A stretch of 44,952 nt of DNA from Bacteroidetes bacterium RIFCSPLOWO2_12_FULL_37_12 (GTDB lineage: Bacteria > Bacteroidota > Bacteroidia > 2-12-FULL-37-12), in NCBI GenBank assembly GCA_001769655.1, contig MEPC01000036.1, forward strand, positions 1 through 44,952, in the 5' to 3' direction. Positions 15,686-24,693 of this stretch are shown here, in pieces. The first letter of the stretch is position 1, and every line of letters begins with the position of its first letter. The notes below the pieces were generated by a model, which was given only the letters and a program-made list of their open reading frames with translations, ran no database searches and was not told the origin of the DNA. The translations under genes were made by a program, and so were the position numbers.

Positions 15686-17692
15686 ATGAAAAAGTTCCTT
15701 CTCTCACTCACTTTTTGTGGGTTTTCGTCCTTAGTGGTTACTGCTCAGATTGGTGATCCAGTAAAAACCATTCAAGCTATTGCCGATACCATTAAAATGG
15801 ATTCTCTTGCCGGATTAGCCGAAGTTCCGGAATTACCTAAAAATTATTATACCAAAACCTTGTCGAATGGGCTGGAAGTAATTGTAATTGAAGATAAATC
15901 GGTTCCTTTGGTTAGTATAAACATTACCTTACGTAACGGTGCTTTCGCTGAAACACCACAAACAAGTGGAATTACTCACCTCTACGAACACCTATTTTTC
16001 AAACCAAACACTGAGTTTCCAACTTCCGAACAGTTTTCTGCTAAAATGAAAGAAATTGGTTTCTATCATACAGGAATTACCAATAATGAAAGTGTCTGTT
16101 ATTCTCTTACCGTAAATAAGAATCGTACATTCGATGCCATGAATTTTCTAAACACCTGTGTGAGATACCCGCTTTTCACTGACGATGATATGCGTAAAGA
16201 ATTGGGCGTTGTAGAAGAAGAATTTATGAAAAATAAAATGAACCCTGCATCCACTCTCATGGATGAGTTAAACAACCGGCTTTGGGGAGCAATGGCTTAT
16301 AAAAAGAATACATTGGGTAACTGGGATGTTATCAAGTCGTTGAATAGTGAAAATCTAAAAGCGTTGCACGGAAAAGTTTTTAATCCCAATAATACCATAC
16401 TGATAATTGCCGGCGATGTTAAAAGAAATGATTTGTTCAATGACATTCAAACAATTTTTGGTGAATGGGCAGAAGGAGTGGTTGACCAGGAATTATCAAA
16501 TCCTACATTTAGTTATTCACCGGTTACGCAATCGCAACAATTTATCACCTTATCTGATCTTGCTAAATTTCCAATTTTCTTAACCGGTTTTTACGGACCC
16601 GATATACGCAATGACCTTAAGGGAAGTTTTGCCGGGGAAGTTCTTACCATGTTACTTTCAAATAGGAACTCACGGTTTCAAAAAAACCTGTTGGAAAACG
16701 GTCTTGCCTATCAAGCCGATTTCAAATATGAATCCTCAAAACTTACCAGTCCTATTATGATTTCTTTTGTTCCCAATCCTGCAACGGTAGAAAAAGCGTT
16801 AGCCGGTTTGATTGATGAATTAAATAATATGGATGCTGATGATTATTTCAGCGAGGAGCAAATTCAATGGGCTAAAGACATGCTTGATATTCAGGAGTCC
16901 TATTCCCGGGAGATGAATTCTTCGTTCGTTTCTAAACTTGGAAACCGTTGGGCAATGGGCTCAATTGGTTATCTTACCGACTATATATATAATCTGCGAA
17001 AAGTCACGAAAGCAGATATTCAGGAGTTTGTTAGAAAATATATTAAAAATAAACCCAACATTATGGGAGCGCTTGTTTCCGAAAAAATGAAAGGTGAAAT
17101 TGGTCTTGAAAACTTCTTTGCCTCCCGTAAAAATTTAGACGAGTTCATGTTGTTCTTCAAGCCCTATCAAATGGAATTGGACTCGATTTCTCTTGCTACC
17201 GTTGATAAAATTTCAAAATGGATGACGATTAATCCCAAACAAAAAATAAAACTAAATGGATGGGCTGACTTTACCGGTCCTGAAAAACTGAATATTAAAT
17301 TATCCACCCAACGCGGACGTTCGGTTTTCAAACGCCTCATCACGCTTGGTGTTGATTCTATGCGCATGGCTTCAATAGGGCGTGGCGAAGGTCCGACAGT
17401 GACCACTCAGGAAGAAAAAGCACATTGGAGAAGAGTTGATTTGGAATATTGGAAACCAGGAGAAGAAATGGCTTCACCTTCTTCACAAGCAACTGCACCT
17501 TCCGGCACAATGAATCCCTCAACTCCTGATTTAGCTGTCCCTACTCAGCCCATGCCCGAAAAAGTGGATTCCTTGTTAGACAAAGCAATTAAAAAATCAA
17601 CTGAAGAGCCGGCAAAAGAACTCAATCAGGAAATAAAAAAGACATTGAATCAGATGGATGGGGATAGTTTGAAAAACAAGATCCCAAAATAA
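15686..17692 (+). CDS. M16 zinc peptidase with C-terminal OmpA-like domain
   Basis: About 668 residues. A signal peptide (1-20) is followed by an M16 N-terminal domain with the inverted zinc motif HLYEH (residues 98-102) and distal acidic cluster VVEEEFMKNK, then the second M16 domain. From about residue 490 the sequence changes to an OmpA-like peptidoglycan-binding domain: a strand (MELDSISLATVDKISKWM), IKLNGWADFTG, LSTQRGRSVFKRLITLGV and RRVDLEYW. A proline/serine-rich tail of about 75 residues ends the protein. The predicted location is the periplasm, tethered to the cell wall. The next gene is an inactive M16 relative, as in heterodimeric M16 pairs. Confidence 0.88.
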   Translation: MKKFLLSLTFCGFSSLVVTAQIGDPVKTIQAIADTIKMDSLAGLAEVPELPKNYYTKTLSNGLEVIVIEDKSVPLVSINITLRNGAFAETPQTSGITHLYEHLFFKPNTEFPTSEQFSAKMKEIGFYHTGITNNESVCYSLTVNKNRTFDAMNFLNTCVRYPLFTDDDMRKELGVVEEEFMKNKMNPASTLMDELNNRLWGAMAYKKNTLGNWDVIKSLNSENLKALHGKVFNPNNTILIIAGDVKRNDLFNDIQTIFGEWAEGVVDQELSNPTFSYSPVTQSQQFITLSDLAKFPIFLTGFYGPDIRNDLKGSFAGEVLTMLLSNRNSRFQKNLLENGLAYQADFKYESSKLTSPIMISFVPNPATVEKALAGLIDELNNMDADDYFSEEQIQWAKDMLDIQESYSREMNSSFVSKLGNRWAMGSIGYLTDYIYNLRKVTKADIQEFVRKYIKNKPNIMGALVSEKMKGEIGLENFFASRKNLDEFMLFFKPYQMELDSISLATVDKISKWMTINPKQKIKLNGWADFTGPEKLNIKLSTQRGRSVFKRLITLGVDSMRMASIGRGEGPTVTTQEEKAHWRRVDLEYWKPGEEMASPSSQATAPSGTMNPSTPDLAVPTQPMPEKVDSLLDKAIKKSTEEPAKELNQEIKKTLNQMDGDSLKNKIPK

Positions 17693-17694
17693 TT

Positions 17695-17750
17695 TATTCT
17701 TTATCCTTTATTCTTTATCCTTTAAACTTAATTCTTTATTCTTTATTTAA
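17695..17750. repeat. Eight tandem heptamers (TATTCTT/TATCCTT)
   Basis: Eight consecutive 7-bp units alternate TATTCTT and TATCCTT with two variants, filling the spacer between the two M16 genes and ending 13 bp before the next ATG. Confidence 0.9.
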
Positions 17751-17763
17751 CCACTTCACCACC

Positions 17764-19116
17764 ATGAACAACAAACCAACCGCACTTTTTTCATTGAAGT
17801 CAGTGCCCACTGTTGCTATTACGCTATTTATTTTTCTGAATTGTGCAACATCCTGCAAAAAACCAGCTCCTATCCCTCAGAAATTTTCTGAGATTAAAGA
17901 ATTGAATGTAAAAGGCATCCGCGTGTATCTTAAAAAGAACACAAATGAAGTGGTAAGCGCTCAGTTATTTACCACCGGCGGAAACGCTTTTTATACTAAA
18001 GAAATGGCAGGCATGGAAGTTTTAGCTATCAAAACAGCCGTTTGGGGTAGCACAAAAAACTTGTCTGCAGATCAAATTCGCATGACCCTTGAAAATTCGG
18101 GCGCCACTATTCAGGATATTTCTGACATTGACCATTCTTCCATTCAATTGAACTGTCCCCTTGCAAAATGGGATATGTGTTGGGAAATTTTTTCAGGAAT
18201 TATCGCCTCCCCTGCTTTTGATCCTGGTGATTTTAACAGAATCCGGGAGATGATGGTATCCGACTTAAAGATGAAAGAAACTGAACCACTTGCTAAAGAA
18301 GAAAAAATGGCTATGAACTCCGTCTTTTCCGGAATGAATCTTAATAACTGGGGAAATGAAGAATACCTGAATAAGATTTCAGTTGAAATGGCAAAATCAT
18401 ATTACGACAGCATCATGGCAAAAAGCAGAATTTTTCTGGTAGTGACCGGAAAAGTAAGTGAAGAAGAAATAACTAAAAAAGTGAATATGGTGATGACTGG
18501 ACTACCCAAGGGTAAAATGATGGCGGCTCCCGACACCAATTTGTATATGATACCCTCAGGCATGATGATCGAAGCGCGCGAAGGTAACATGAACTATTTA
18601 TTCGGTTTAAGTTCTGCGCCAAAGCCAAATTCAAAAGATGCCATTGCATTGGGATTAGGTCTCTCATTGGTGAATGAACGGCTCTGGGAAGAATTTAAAA
18701 CCAGAAAAGGGTGGCCAGGTCCGGTGTTAGGGATCCGGAATAATCACCTTCATCCTTTTGTTGGAATCATGTTCGATTCTCCATTACCTAATGAGTCATT
18801 GCAAATTTTAGCAGAAGTATTAAAATCCATTAAGCAAACCGGTTTCACTGTTGACCAATTAAAAACATCCAAAGACCGTTACCTTACCCGTCACTTTATG
18901 AATCTTGAACCCAATCATGCCCAGTGCCTTCAAATCGGGCGTTATGTTTTAGCCGGCGATTATCGCTTGTGGGATGATTTCAGCGGAATGGTCACCAACA
19001 TGCCTGCTGAAAGAGTGAATGGCACCTTGAAAAAATACCTGAAAACAATAAACTGGACTTACCTTGGGAAGAAGGAAGCGGTAGATGAAAGTTTGTTGAA
19101 ACAGACGATAGAATAG
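17764..19116 (+). CDS. Inactive M16-like lipoprotein, partner of the upstream peptidase
   Basis: A 450-residue protein with a lipoprotein signal (LFIFLNCATSC, modified Cys at about residue 31). The fold is M16-like throughout (NGLSADQIRMTLENSGATI-type segment, GIIASPAFDPGDFNRIREMMVSDL, IFLVVTGKVSEEEI), but at the position of HxxEH it reads KEMAGMEVLAIK, so zinc ligands are missing. Family knowledge: many bacterial M16 enzymes are dimers of one zinc-bearing and one non-catalytic chain that supplies substrate-binding residues. Synteny with the active gene fits this. The lipid anchor would hold the pair at a membrane. Confidence 0.85.
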   Translation: MNNKPTALFSLKSVPTVAITLFIFLNCATSCKKPAPIPQKFSEIKELNVKGIRVYLKKNTNEVVSAQLFTTGGNAFYTKEMAGMEVLAIKTAVWGSTKNLSADQIRMTLENSGATIQDISDIDHSSIQLNCPLAKWDMCWEIFSGIIASPAFDPGDFNRIREMMVSDLKMKETEPLAKEEKMAMNSVFSGMNLNNWGNEEYLNKISVEMAKSYYDSIMAKSRIFLVVTGKVSEEEITKKVNMVMTGLPKGKMMAAPDTNLYMIPSGMMIEAREGNMNYLFGLSSAPKPNSKDAIALGLGLSLVNERLWEEFKTRKGWPGPVLGIRNNHLHPFVGIMFDSPLPNESLQILAEVLKSIKQTGFTVDQLKTSKDRYLTRHFMNLEPNHAQCLQIGRYVLAGDYRLWDDFSGMVTNMPAERVNGTLKKYLKTINWTYLGKKEAVDESLLKQTIE

Positions 19117-19122
19117 ATGGTT

Positions 19123-19575
19123 CTACTTGTCTAAATGGGGTAATTTTACTATAGAAAACCAAAATTGTTCAATCGTTTTTATTACATTCATGAATTGGGT
19201 AAAATCTACCGGTTTTGTAATATAGCAATTGGCATGATTTATATACGTATGAAAAACATCTTTTTCTGAATCAGAAGTTGTAAGAACAATCACTGGAATA
19301 ATTTTTAAAAGCGGGTCATTTTTAATCTCAGTAAGTACTTCCCTACCATCTATTTTGGGAAGATTGAGATCCAATAAGATAAGGTCAGGAGTGATTGCTT
19401 TTTTATGCATCCCTTTTTTCTTCAGAAACTGGATGGCTTCTTCTCCATCCTGAATTACTATCATTTTGTTTTTTATTTTGCCCTCTTTAAATGCTTCAAC
19501 GGTGAGCCGGATATCCCCAGGATTATCCTCTACCAATAATATGGTAATAGCTCTGGTTTTTTGTGTGTGGTTCAT
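19123..19575 (-). CDS. Response regulator, single receiver domain (Rcp1 type)
   Basis: About 150 residues from the ATG ending at 19575. A complete receiver: acidic pair in LLVEDNPGDIRL, phosphoacceptor Asp in LILLDLNLPKIDG, Thr/Ser in IVLTTSDSE, and Lys in CYITKPVDF. The NPGDIRL and GREVL features match the Rcp1-like regulators that pair with bacteriophytochrome-type kinases. There is no output domain, so it works as a phosphate shuttle or by protein contact. It lies downstream of a PAS kinase on the same strand, 190 bp away across a palindrome, and probably forms a pair with it. Confidence 0.9.
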   Translation of the reverse strand: MNHTQKTRAITILLVEDNPGDIRLTVEAFKEGKIKNKMIVIQDGEEAIQFLKKKGMHKKAITPDLILLDLNLPKIDGREVLTEIKNDPLLKIIPVIVLTTSDSEKDVFHTYINHANCYITKPVDFTQFMNVIKTIEQFWFSIVKLPHLDK

Positions 19576-19639
19576 GTGTGTATTTGTTTGAATAGAATAG
19601 TTATACAACAATCGGTATAAATTTCGTGTATTTCGGATG

Positions 19640-19698
19640 ATTGTTATATGGTTATATGGTTACCATGGTTCACACTAACCATATAACCATTTAACAAT
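19640..19698. repeat. 23-bp inverted repeat of GTTATATG units
   Basis: Arms 19640-19662 and 19676-19698 match at 22 of 23 positions and consist of ATGGTTAT-type 8-mers. It sits in the spacer between the PAS kinase and the receiver gene. Confidence 0.85.
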
Positions 19699-19765
19699 AT
19701 AGCAAAATGTCATGGTAGATTTTTGCTGAAATTTGCTCCGTTCGCAGTATAATAATCTATATAAT

Positions 19766-21190
19766 TTAATGATCTGCTAAAGTGAAATAAAATGTAGAAC
19801 CCTTCCTGAATTTTGATTCCACCCATATTTTTCCCCCATGCTTTTGCACGATTTTTTTACAGATTGCCAGCCCGATACCGGTTCCTGGATATTTATCTTT
19901 GCTGTGTAGCCGCGAAAAAATTATAAAGATTTTATCAAAATATTCTTTCTCTATTCCTATTCCATTATCCTTTATTGAAAATAAGATTTGTCCGTTTGTG
20001 TTTTTTCCGGAAACAAGAATTTCAGGTTTTCGCTGACTCTGAAATTTAATAGCATTTGAAATCAAGTTTTGAAAAAGATGTGAGATGAGCACATAATTAC
20101 CAAATACATCGGGTAAATTTTCTACTTTGATGGATACTTTTTTATCTTTAATGACCATCATTAAATCTTTCAAAACATCCTCAACCAATTTATTGGTATT
20201 AATTGGTTCATATTGTTTTATAGTATTTACCCGCGAATAATCCAATAATCCCTGAATTAACAACCGCATCCGTTTAGCACCGTCCACGGCAAAGTTGATA
20301 AAATCGTTGCCATCGTCCCCAAGTTTATCACTAAACCTGTTTGCCAACATTTGTACATAACTGCTTACCATTCTGAGCGGCTCCTGCAAATCGTGAGAGG
20401 CAATATAAGCAAATTGTTCCAACTCAATATTGGACTCTGTTAAATCATTTGTCAATTTTTTTAATTTCTCCTCATTTTTTTTCTTTTGAGAAATATCCCT
20501 TAAAAAACTGATAAAATATTTTTTCCCTTTTAAAATGAATGGGGAAATGGTTAATCCGCAATCAAATTCAGTATTATCTTTTCTAAGAGCAGATAACTCT
20601 ATGGGTTTATTCAAAACGGGACCTTCCCCATAAGACAAATAATGTTTTAGCCCCTTAATATGCGCTGTCCTGTATTGAAGGGGAATGATGGTTTCATGCA
20701 AATATTTTCCAACTGCCTCTTCCCTTTTCCATCCAAAAATTGATTCGGCTTTTGGATTCCATTCTGTAATTATGCTTTGTTCATCAATAATTATAACCGC
20801 ATCAGGCGCATGCACAATTATAGATGCGATCAGTTCATCTTTTTCAATTAATTTTTTTATTACGGAATTTAATTCTTCCACCATGGTATTAATCCCAAGG
20901 GCAATGGCATCCAAATCATCTCCTTTTTCACTAATCCTGATATTTTTAGAAAAATCGAGTTGAGCATTTTGAATCAATATGCTTGTTATTTCTGTAATTC
21001 TTTTTTCCTTCAGTATTAATTCTTTTGAAAAGGATGTTAACTCTTCTCCCAGGGTATTGAGACCCAGCACAACGGAGTCCATCTCGTCACCCTTCTCTGA
21101 GATTTTTCCGCGTGCTTTAAAATCTAAATTAGCAAGCCGGGTAATTTGTTTTAAAATCAGTTCAATGCGGTTGTTATTGTTTTTTTTCAT
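19766..21190 (-). CDS. Soluble PAS sensor histidine kinase with tandem HAMP-like repeats
   Basis: A 474-residue kinase without membrane segments. Residues 11-55 and 70-112 are two copies of one module (LDFKARGKISEKGDEMDSVVLGLNT and LDFSKNIRISEKGDDLDAIALGINT), resembling HAMP linkers. A PAS domain follows (about 122-235: IIIDEQSIITEWNPKAESIFGW). The dimerisation/phosphotransfer helix has His266 in YIASHDLQEPLRMV, of the phytochrome-like HisKA class. The ATPase has N, G1 and G2 boxes (NLISNAIKFQ, IKDNGIGIE, GTGIGLAICKKIV). It probably phosphorylates the receiver protein encoded downstream. The signal is unknown. Confidence 0.92.
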   Translation of the reverse strand: MKKNNNNRIELILKQITRLANLDFKARGKISEKGDEMDSVVLGLNTLGEELTSFSKELILKEKRITEITSILIQNAQLDFSKNIRISEKGDDLDAIALGINTMVEELNSVIKKLIEKDELIASIIVHAPDAVIIIDEQSIITEWNPKAESIFGWKREEAVGKYLHETIIPLQYRTAHIKGLKHYLSYGEGPVLNKPIELSALRKDNTEFDCGLTISPFILKGKKYFISFLRDISQKKKNEEKLKKLTNDLTESNIELEQFAYIASHDLQEPLRMVSSYVQMLANRFSDKLGDDGNDFINFAVDGAKRMRLLIQGLLDYSRVNTIKQYEPINTNKLVEDVLKDLMMVIKDKKVSIKVENLPDVFGNYVLISHLFQNLISNAIKFQSQRKPEILVSGKNTNGQILFSIKDNGIGIEKEYFDKIFIIFSRLHSKDKYPGTGIGLAICKKIVQKHGGKIWVESKFRKGSTFYFTLADH

Positions 21191-21214
21191 TTTAAAGAAA
21201 TTGCATCAACCATT

Positions 21215-21610
21215 CTAAAGATATTGCATCAACCATTCTTTTGCCTTTTTCTCATCATTGAAAAATTTTGCAGGATAGGGTTGTTTTTTTATGCTGAAAA
21301 ACAAATTTGCAATCATTTTACCCAAGGGTGAACCTGAAATTATAGCAACTGCTTTAATAATGTCAGGCAAAACCTCTGCGGCATAATCACGTATTTCTTT
21401 GGTTGTAGGCGCTGAATTAGTAGTGTCTGATAGCAGGCAAACTTTTTTATTGTCTAACAGTTTCTTAAGTTCCAAAACACTTTGTTTTGCTTGTTCTACT
21501 GTTTGGGAAGGATTTTTTTTTGAGACAGAGTATAAAATCCCATTCTCATCAAACCACATAGTAGAGGTTGGGTAATCTATTAACTTGACGTTTTTAGGAG
21601 GTGTTATCAT
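21215..21610 (-). CDS. STAS/SpoIIAA-like small protein
   Basis: A 131-residue protein with alternating strands and helices: LIDYPTSTMWFDENGILYSV, a helix EQAKQSVLELKKLL, strand KVCLLSDTT, then EIRDYAAEVLPDIIKAVAIISGSPLGKMI and a C-terminal helix. This is the layout of the STAS/SpoIIAA-like proteins common beside Bacteroidota signalling genes (I believe the DUF7793 type). A role as a partner of the kinases is an inference from position: it precedes the PAS kinase on the same strand by 24 bp. A 23-bp tandem duplication spans its stop codon (21200-21239). Confidence 0.65.
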   Translation of the reverse strand: MITPPKNVKLIDYPTSTMWFDENGILYSVSKKNPSQTVEQAKQSVLELKKLLDNKKVCLLSDTTNSAPTTKEIRDYAAEVLPDIIKAVAIISGSPLGKMIANLFFSIKKQPYPAKFFNDEKKAKEWLMQYL

Positions 21611-21872
21611 AGTTGATGTTTTTAATTCTATACAAATATATTCATTTTTTTAAAAAACAATGATAAATATCAATTTTTTTAATTAAAAGCTACTTGTTTA
21701 TTTTTATTGACAGGGTAAGAAATGTCATTGTATTTGCTCTCTATACTATTTCTTTTTGAGCGTGTAAGAATTTTGATTTTTTGTTTAAAAATTACTATTC
21801 ATCATAAGTAATTTAGTGTATGAAATAATTGATGAAGAAGAAAGAAACAATCAACCAATAAACACAAATGCC

Positions 21873-22319
21873 ATGGAAACATCCTTAAATTTTCCGGAAA
21901 GAGACAGTCCATACAATTTTAATGTTTTTATTGTGGAGGACTCAGATGTTTACAGAACCATGCTGGCTGAGTCACTTTCTCAGCAGGAAATTGATGATCA
22001 GAATTACAAACTTACCATTTATGGTTTTTCTTCAGGAGAGGAATGTCTTGAAAATCTTGACTTAAAACCTCATGTAATAATTCTTGATTATCATTTGGAT
22101 GGCAATGGTTATGTAACTAATATAAATGGAATGACAGTTCTGGATGAGGTCAATCGTTTATCACCTTCCACCAATGTAATTCTTTTATCATGTCAGCAAG
22201 ACGAAAAACTTGCGCATGAAATCATCAAAAAAGGAGTAGCTGGTTATTTTAAGAAGGGACCGGAAAGCATTACACATGTCAGAGAAAAAATATTAACTAT
22301 GATGCAGATAAATAATTAG
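21873..22319 (+). CDS. Response regulator, single receiver domain
   Basis: About 149 residues if started at the ATG at 21873; an in-frame GTG at 21816 would add 19 residues. Receiver motifs: VFIVEDSDVYR, phosphoacceptor in VIILDYHLDG, Ser in VILLSCQQD, and Lys in GYFKKGPES. A short insertion (GNGYVTNING) follows the phosphorylation site. It opens a plus-strand run of five signalling genes, with a 7-bp gap to the next, so the set is very likely one operon. Confidence 0.85.
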   Translation: METSLNFPERDSPYNFNVFIVEDSDVYRTMLAESLSQQEIDDQNYKLTIYGFSSGEECLENLDLKPHVIILDYHLDGNGYVTNINGMTVLDEVNRLSPSTNVILLSCQQDEKLAHEIIKKGVAGYFKKGPESITHVREKILTMMQINN

Positions 22320-22326
22320 CTATAAA

Positions 22327-22896
22327 ATGGAAACTGTTGTCAAAACGAATACAACTAATAACGTACCAACTATAAAAGGTGTTTTTGTAAACACTCATAT
22401 TAATCAGGTACGAAAAAAAAAGGGAGAAGAGTGTGTAAAATTATTGGAAAAGTTGTACGGTAAATCAATCCATTTTGGATACCTGGAAGATGTTCCCATA
22501 CAGGAAGAAATTGAAATTATTAAACTTTGCCTGCATATAATTTCGGATAAAAAAATTCCCGAAAAAGATTTTGAATTTGAGGCAGGAAGATTTCATTTCC
22601 GGAATTTTACTGAGTCCCCGTTGGGTAAATTGGTTTTTAGTTATATTCCTAAAAATTTCAAACAAATAATTCTTCATTCGAAGAATTTGGCAAGACACAT
22701 TTTTAAAAATACAAACGTATCCATACTGGATACCGGTGAAAATTCTTTAGTCATTAAAATGGAGAACAATAATTACCCCATTGAGCATTTTAAAGGTTTG
22801 TTTTTTGAGTGGATGGTTTTTTATGGAATTCATGGTCAGGTTAACGCAAAAAACATCAACAATATATTATACGAATATTATCTCCAATGGAATTAA
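22327..22896 (+). CDS. Unrecognised protein, possibly DUF2378/HNOB-like fold
   Basis: I do not recognise this 189-residue cytoplasmic protein with certainty. It opens with TIKGVFVNTHINQVRKKKG, has a helical first half, then FHFRNFTESPLGKLVFSYIP, a middle strand pair and a C-terminal EHFKGLFFEWMVFYGIHGQVN. The order (GVF start, TPLGR-like motif, G-L-x-E-x-hydrophobic end) recalls the DUF2378 / haem-NO-binding-like superfamily, but the match is by eye. Its stop overlaps the kinase start (ATGGAATTAA, 22887-22896), implying coupled translation, so it may sense a ligand or hold the kinase in a complex. Confidence 0.5.
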   Translation: METVVKTNTTNNVPTIKGVFVNTHINQVRKKKGEECVKLLEKLYGKSIHFGYLEDVPIQEEIEIIKLCLHIISDKKIPEKDFEFEAGRFHFRNFTESPLGKLVFSYIPKNFKQIILHSKNLARHIFKNTNVSILDTGENSLVIKMENNNYPIEHFKGLFFEWMVFYGIHGQVNAKNINNILYEYYLQWN

Positions 22897-24671
22897 AAAA
22901 GGTTTCTAAAAAAATAAACAGAGAACTGGACCGGTATAAAAAAAGAATAAATCAAAAAATTGAATCAATCCTTCCGGTTTTCGCAAAAGCCGCGGTAGGC
23001 GATTTTTCACAGGATGTTAATACCAACGCCTTTAAAGACGACGAATTCCTTCCGGTTTTAACCGGCGTTCAAATCATGTTGGAAGTTGTCCGTGAAAAAG
23101 TAAAAGGAATAGAAGAGGAATTTGAAAATCACCGAATGACCTGGAATTACCTTATTCAAACTGAAAAAAAATACAGAAATCTTTTTGAAAATATTAATGA
23201 GGGCGTTCAGGTAGTTGATCTTGAAAACATCATTCGATTAGTTAATCCACAATTTTGTAAACAAACGGGATATTCCGAATCAGAGTTGATTGGGAAAAGA
23301 TCAATAGAAATTTTTCCGGAAAAAAAACAAATTCCGTTTTTCGGAAAAAATTCAAAAAGTGAAAGTGAGGAATCCATCAAGCCATACGAGGTGCAATTAA
23401 AAACTAAATCCGGAGATATTATCTGGTTTTTAGTTAGTGAATCGTTTGTAAAGGATAATGATGGAATCACGATCGGTTGCATGGGAATTCATACGGATAT
23501 AACGATTAAAAAAAAACAGGAAGAAGAATTAATACATCTTTCAAAAGCCAAAGATGCCATTATAGCTAATGTGAGTCACGAAATCCGCACACCCATGAAC
23601 GGAATTATGGGTTTAGTCCAATTAATGGAAGATACTCCCACCAACGAACTACAGAAAAAATATCTTATGTCCATTCAATTTGCCGGTCAAAATCTTCTGC
23701 ATATAATCAATGACGTGCTGGATATATCTAAAATTAAAACCGGGAAAATGAAATTGGAAAATATTGATTTCTGTTTGAAGGATGTTCTTGAAGTGATTAA
23801 AGATTTATTTGTTTATCAGGCAAAAGAAAAAGGCATTGATTTATTATGCAAGTATGATGAAAACATTCCTCCGTTGTTGAATGGAGATCCCGTAAGGTTA
23901 AATCAGATTCTGACGAACCTGTTAAGCAATGCAATAAAATTTACAGAAAAAGGAAATATAATGCTTTGCATACAATCCAATGGAATTGATAAAGACAGAA
24001 TATCAATTTTCTTTTCAGTAAAAGACACAGGCATAGGTATTCCATCTGAAAGCATTCAAAAGATATTCGATATGTTTGAACAAGTTCACAAAGAACATTT
24101 CCAAAAATACGGTGGTACGGGATTAGGTCTCTCTATAGTGAAGCAACTGATTGAGATGCAAGGAGGAAAAATTGAAGTTACAAGTAAATTAACAGAGGGT
24201 TCAGAATTCAGTTTTGAACTCACTTATCTGATAGTGAACGGTATAAAATTTTTAAAAATCAATCCGGATGACTCCAATGAAAACTGTAAATTGATAGGGA
24301 AAAAAGTTTTGTTGGTGGAAGACAACAAATTAAATCAAATGGTGGCTGATATGTTTTTAAAAAAATGGGGAATGGAAGTGGAAATTGCTGAAAATGGCGC
24401 GGAGGCAATAGATAAATTTTTTCGATGTTCTTTCGACATCGTGTTAATGGACATACAGATGCCGGAAATGAATGGGTATGAAGCCACGCGATGCATAAGA
24501 AAAAAGGGAACCTCAAGGGAATCTCTGATACCTATTTTAGCTATGACAGCCCATGCGTTGAGTGGAGAAGAAGAAAAGTGTTTATCTTTAGGTATGAATG
24601 GTTATATTACCAAACCATTGAACAGGAATTTATTGAAAATTAAAATTTGTGAAATGATAAAGAAAAAATAA
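22887..24671 (+). CDS. Hybrid histidine kinase (HAMP-like, PAS, HisKA, HATPase, receiver)
   Basis: 594 residues, no membrane segment. A HAMP-like helical region (20-80; VFAKAAVGDFSQDVN) leads to a PAS domain (95-205; NEGVQVVDLENIIRLVNPQF), a HisKA domain with His231 in NVSHEIRTPMNGI, an ATPase domain (NLLSNAIKFTEKG, GTGLGLSIVKQL) and a receiver domain (LLVEDNKLNQM, LMDIQMPEMNG, ITKPLN). It can autophosphorylate and pass phosphate to its own receiver. A free Hpt protein and further receivers encoded downstream would complete a multistep relay. Its start overlaps the upstream gene. Confidence 0.93.
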   Translation: MELKKVSKKINRELDRYKKRINQKIESILPVFAKAAVGDFSQDVNTNAFKDDEFLPVLTGVQIMLEVVREKVKGIEEEFENHRMTWNYLIQTEKKYRNLFENINEGVQVVDLENIIRLVNPQFCKQTGYSESELIGKRSIEIFPEKKQIPFFGKNSKSESEESIKPYEVQLKTKSGDIIWFLVSESFVKDNDGITIGCMGIHTDITIKKKQEEELIHLSKAKDAIIANVSHEIRTPMNGIMGLVQLMEDTPTNELQKKYLMSIQFAGQNLLHIINDVLDISKIKTGKMKLENIDFCLKDVLEVIKDLFVYQAKEKGIDLLCKYDENIPPLLNGDPVRLNQILTNLLSNAIKFTEKGNIMLCIQSNGIDKDRISIFFSVKDTGIGIPSESIQKIFDMFEQVHKEHFQKYGGTGLGLSIVKQLIEMQGGKIEVTSKLTEGSEFSFELTYLIVNGIKFLKINPDDSNENCKLIGKKVLLVEDNKLNQMVADMFLKKWGMEVEIAENGAEAIDKFFRCSFDIVLMDIQMPEMNGYEATRCIRKKGTSRESLIPILAMTAHALSGEEEKCLSLGMNGYITKPLNRNLLKIKICEMIKKK

Positions 24672-24693
24672 AATGTTGTAACAAAGATTACTG

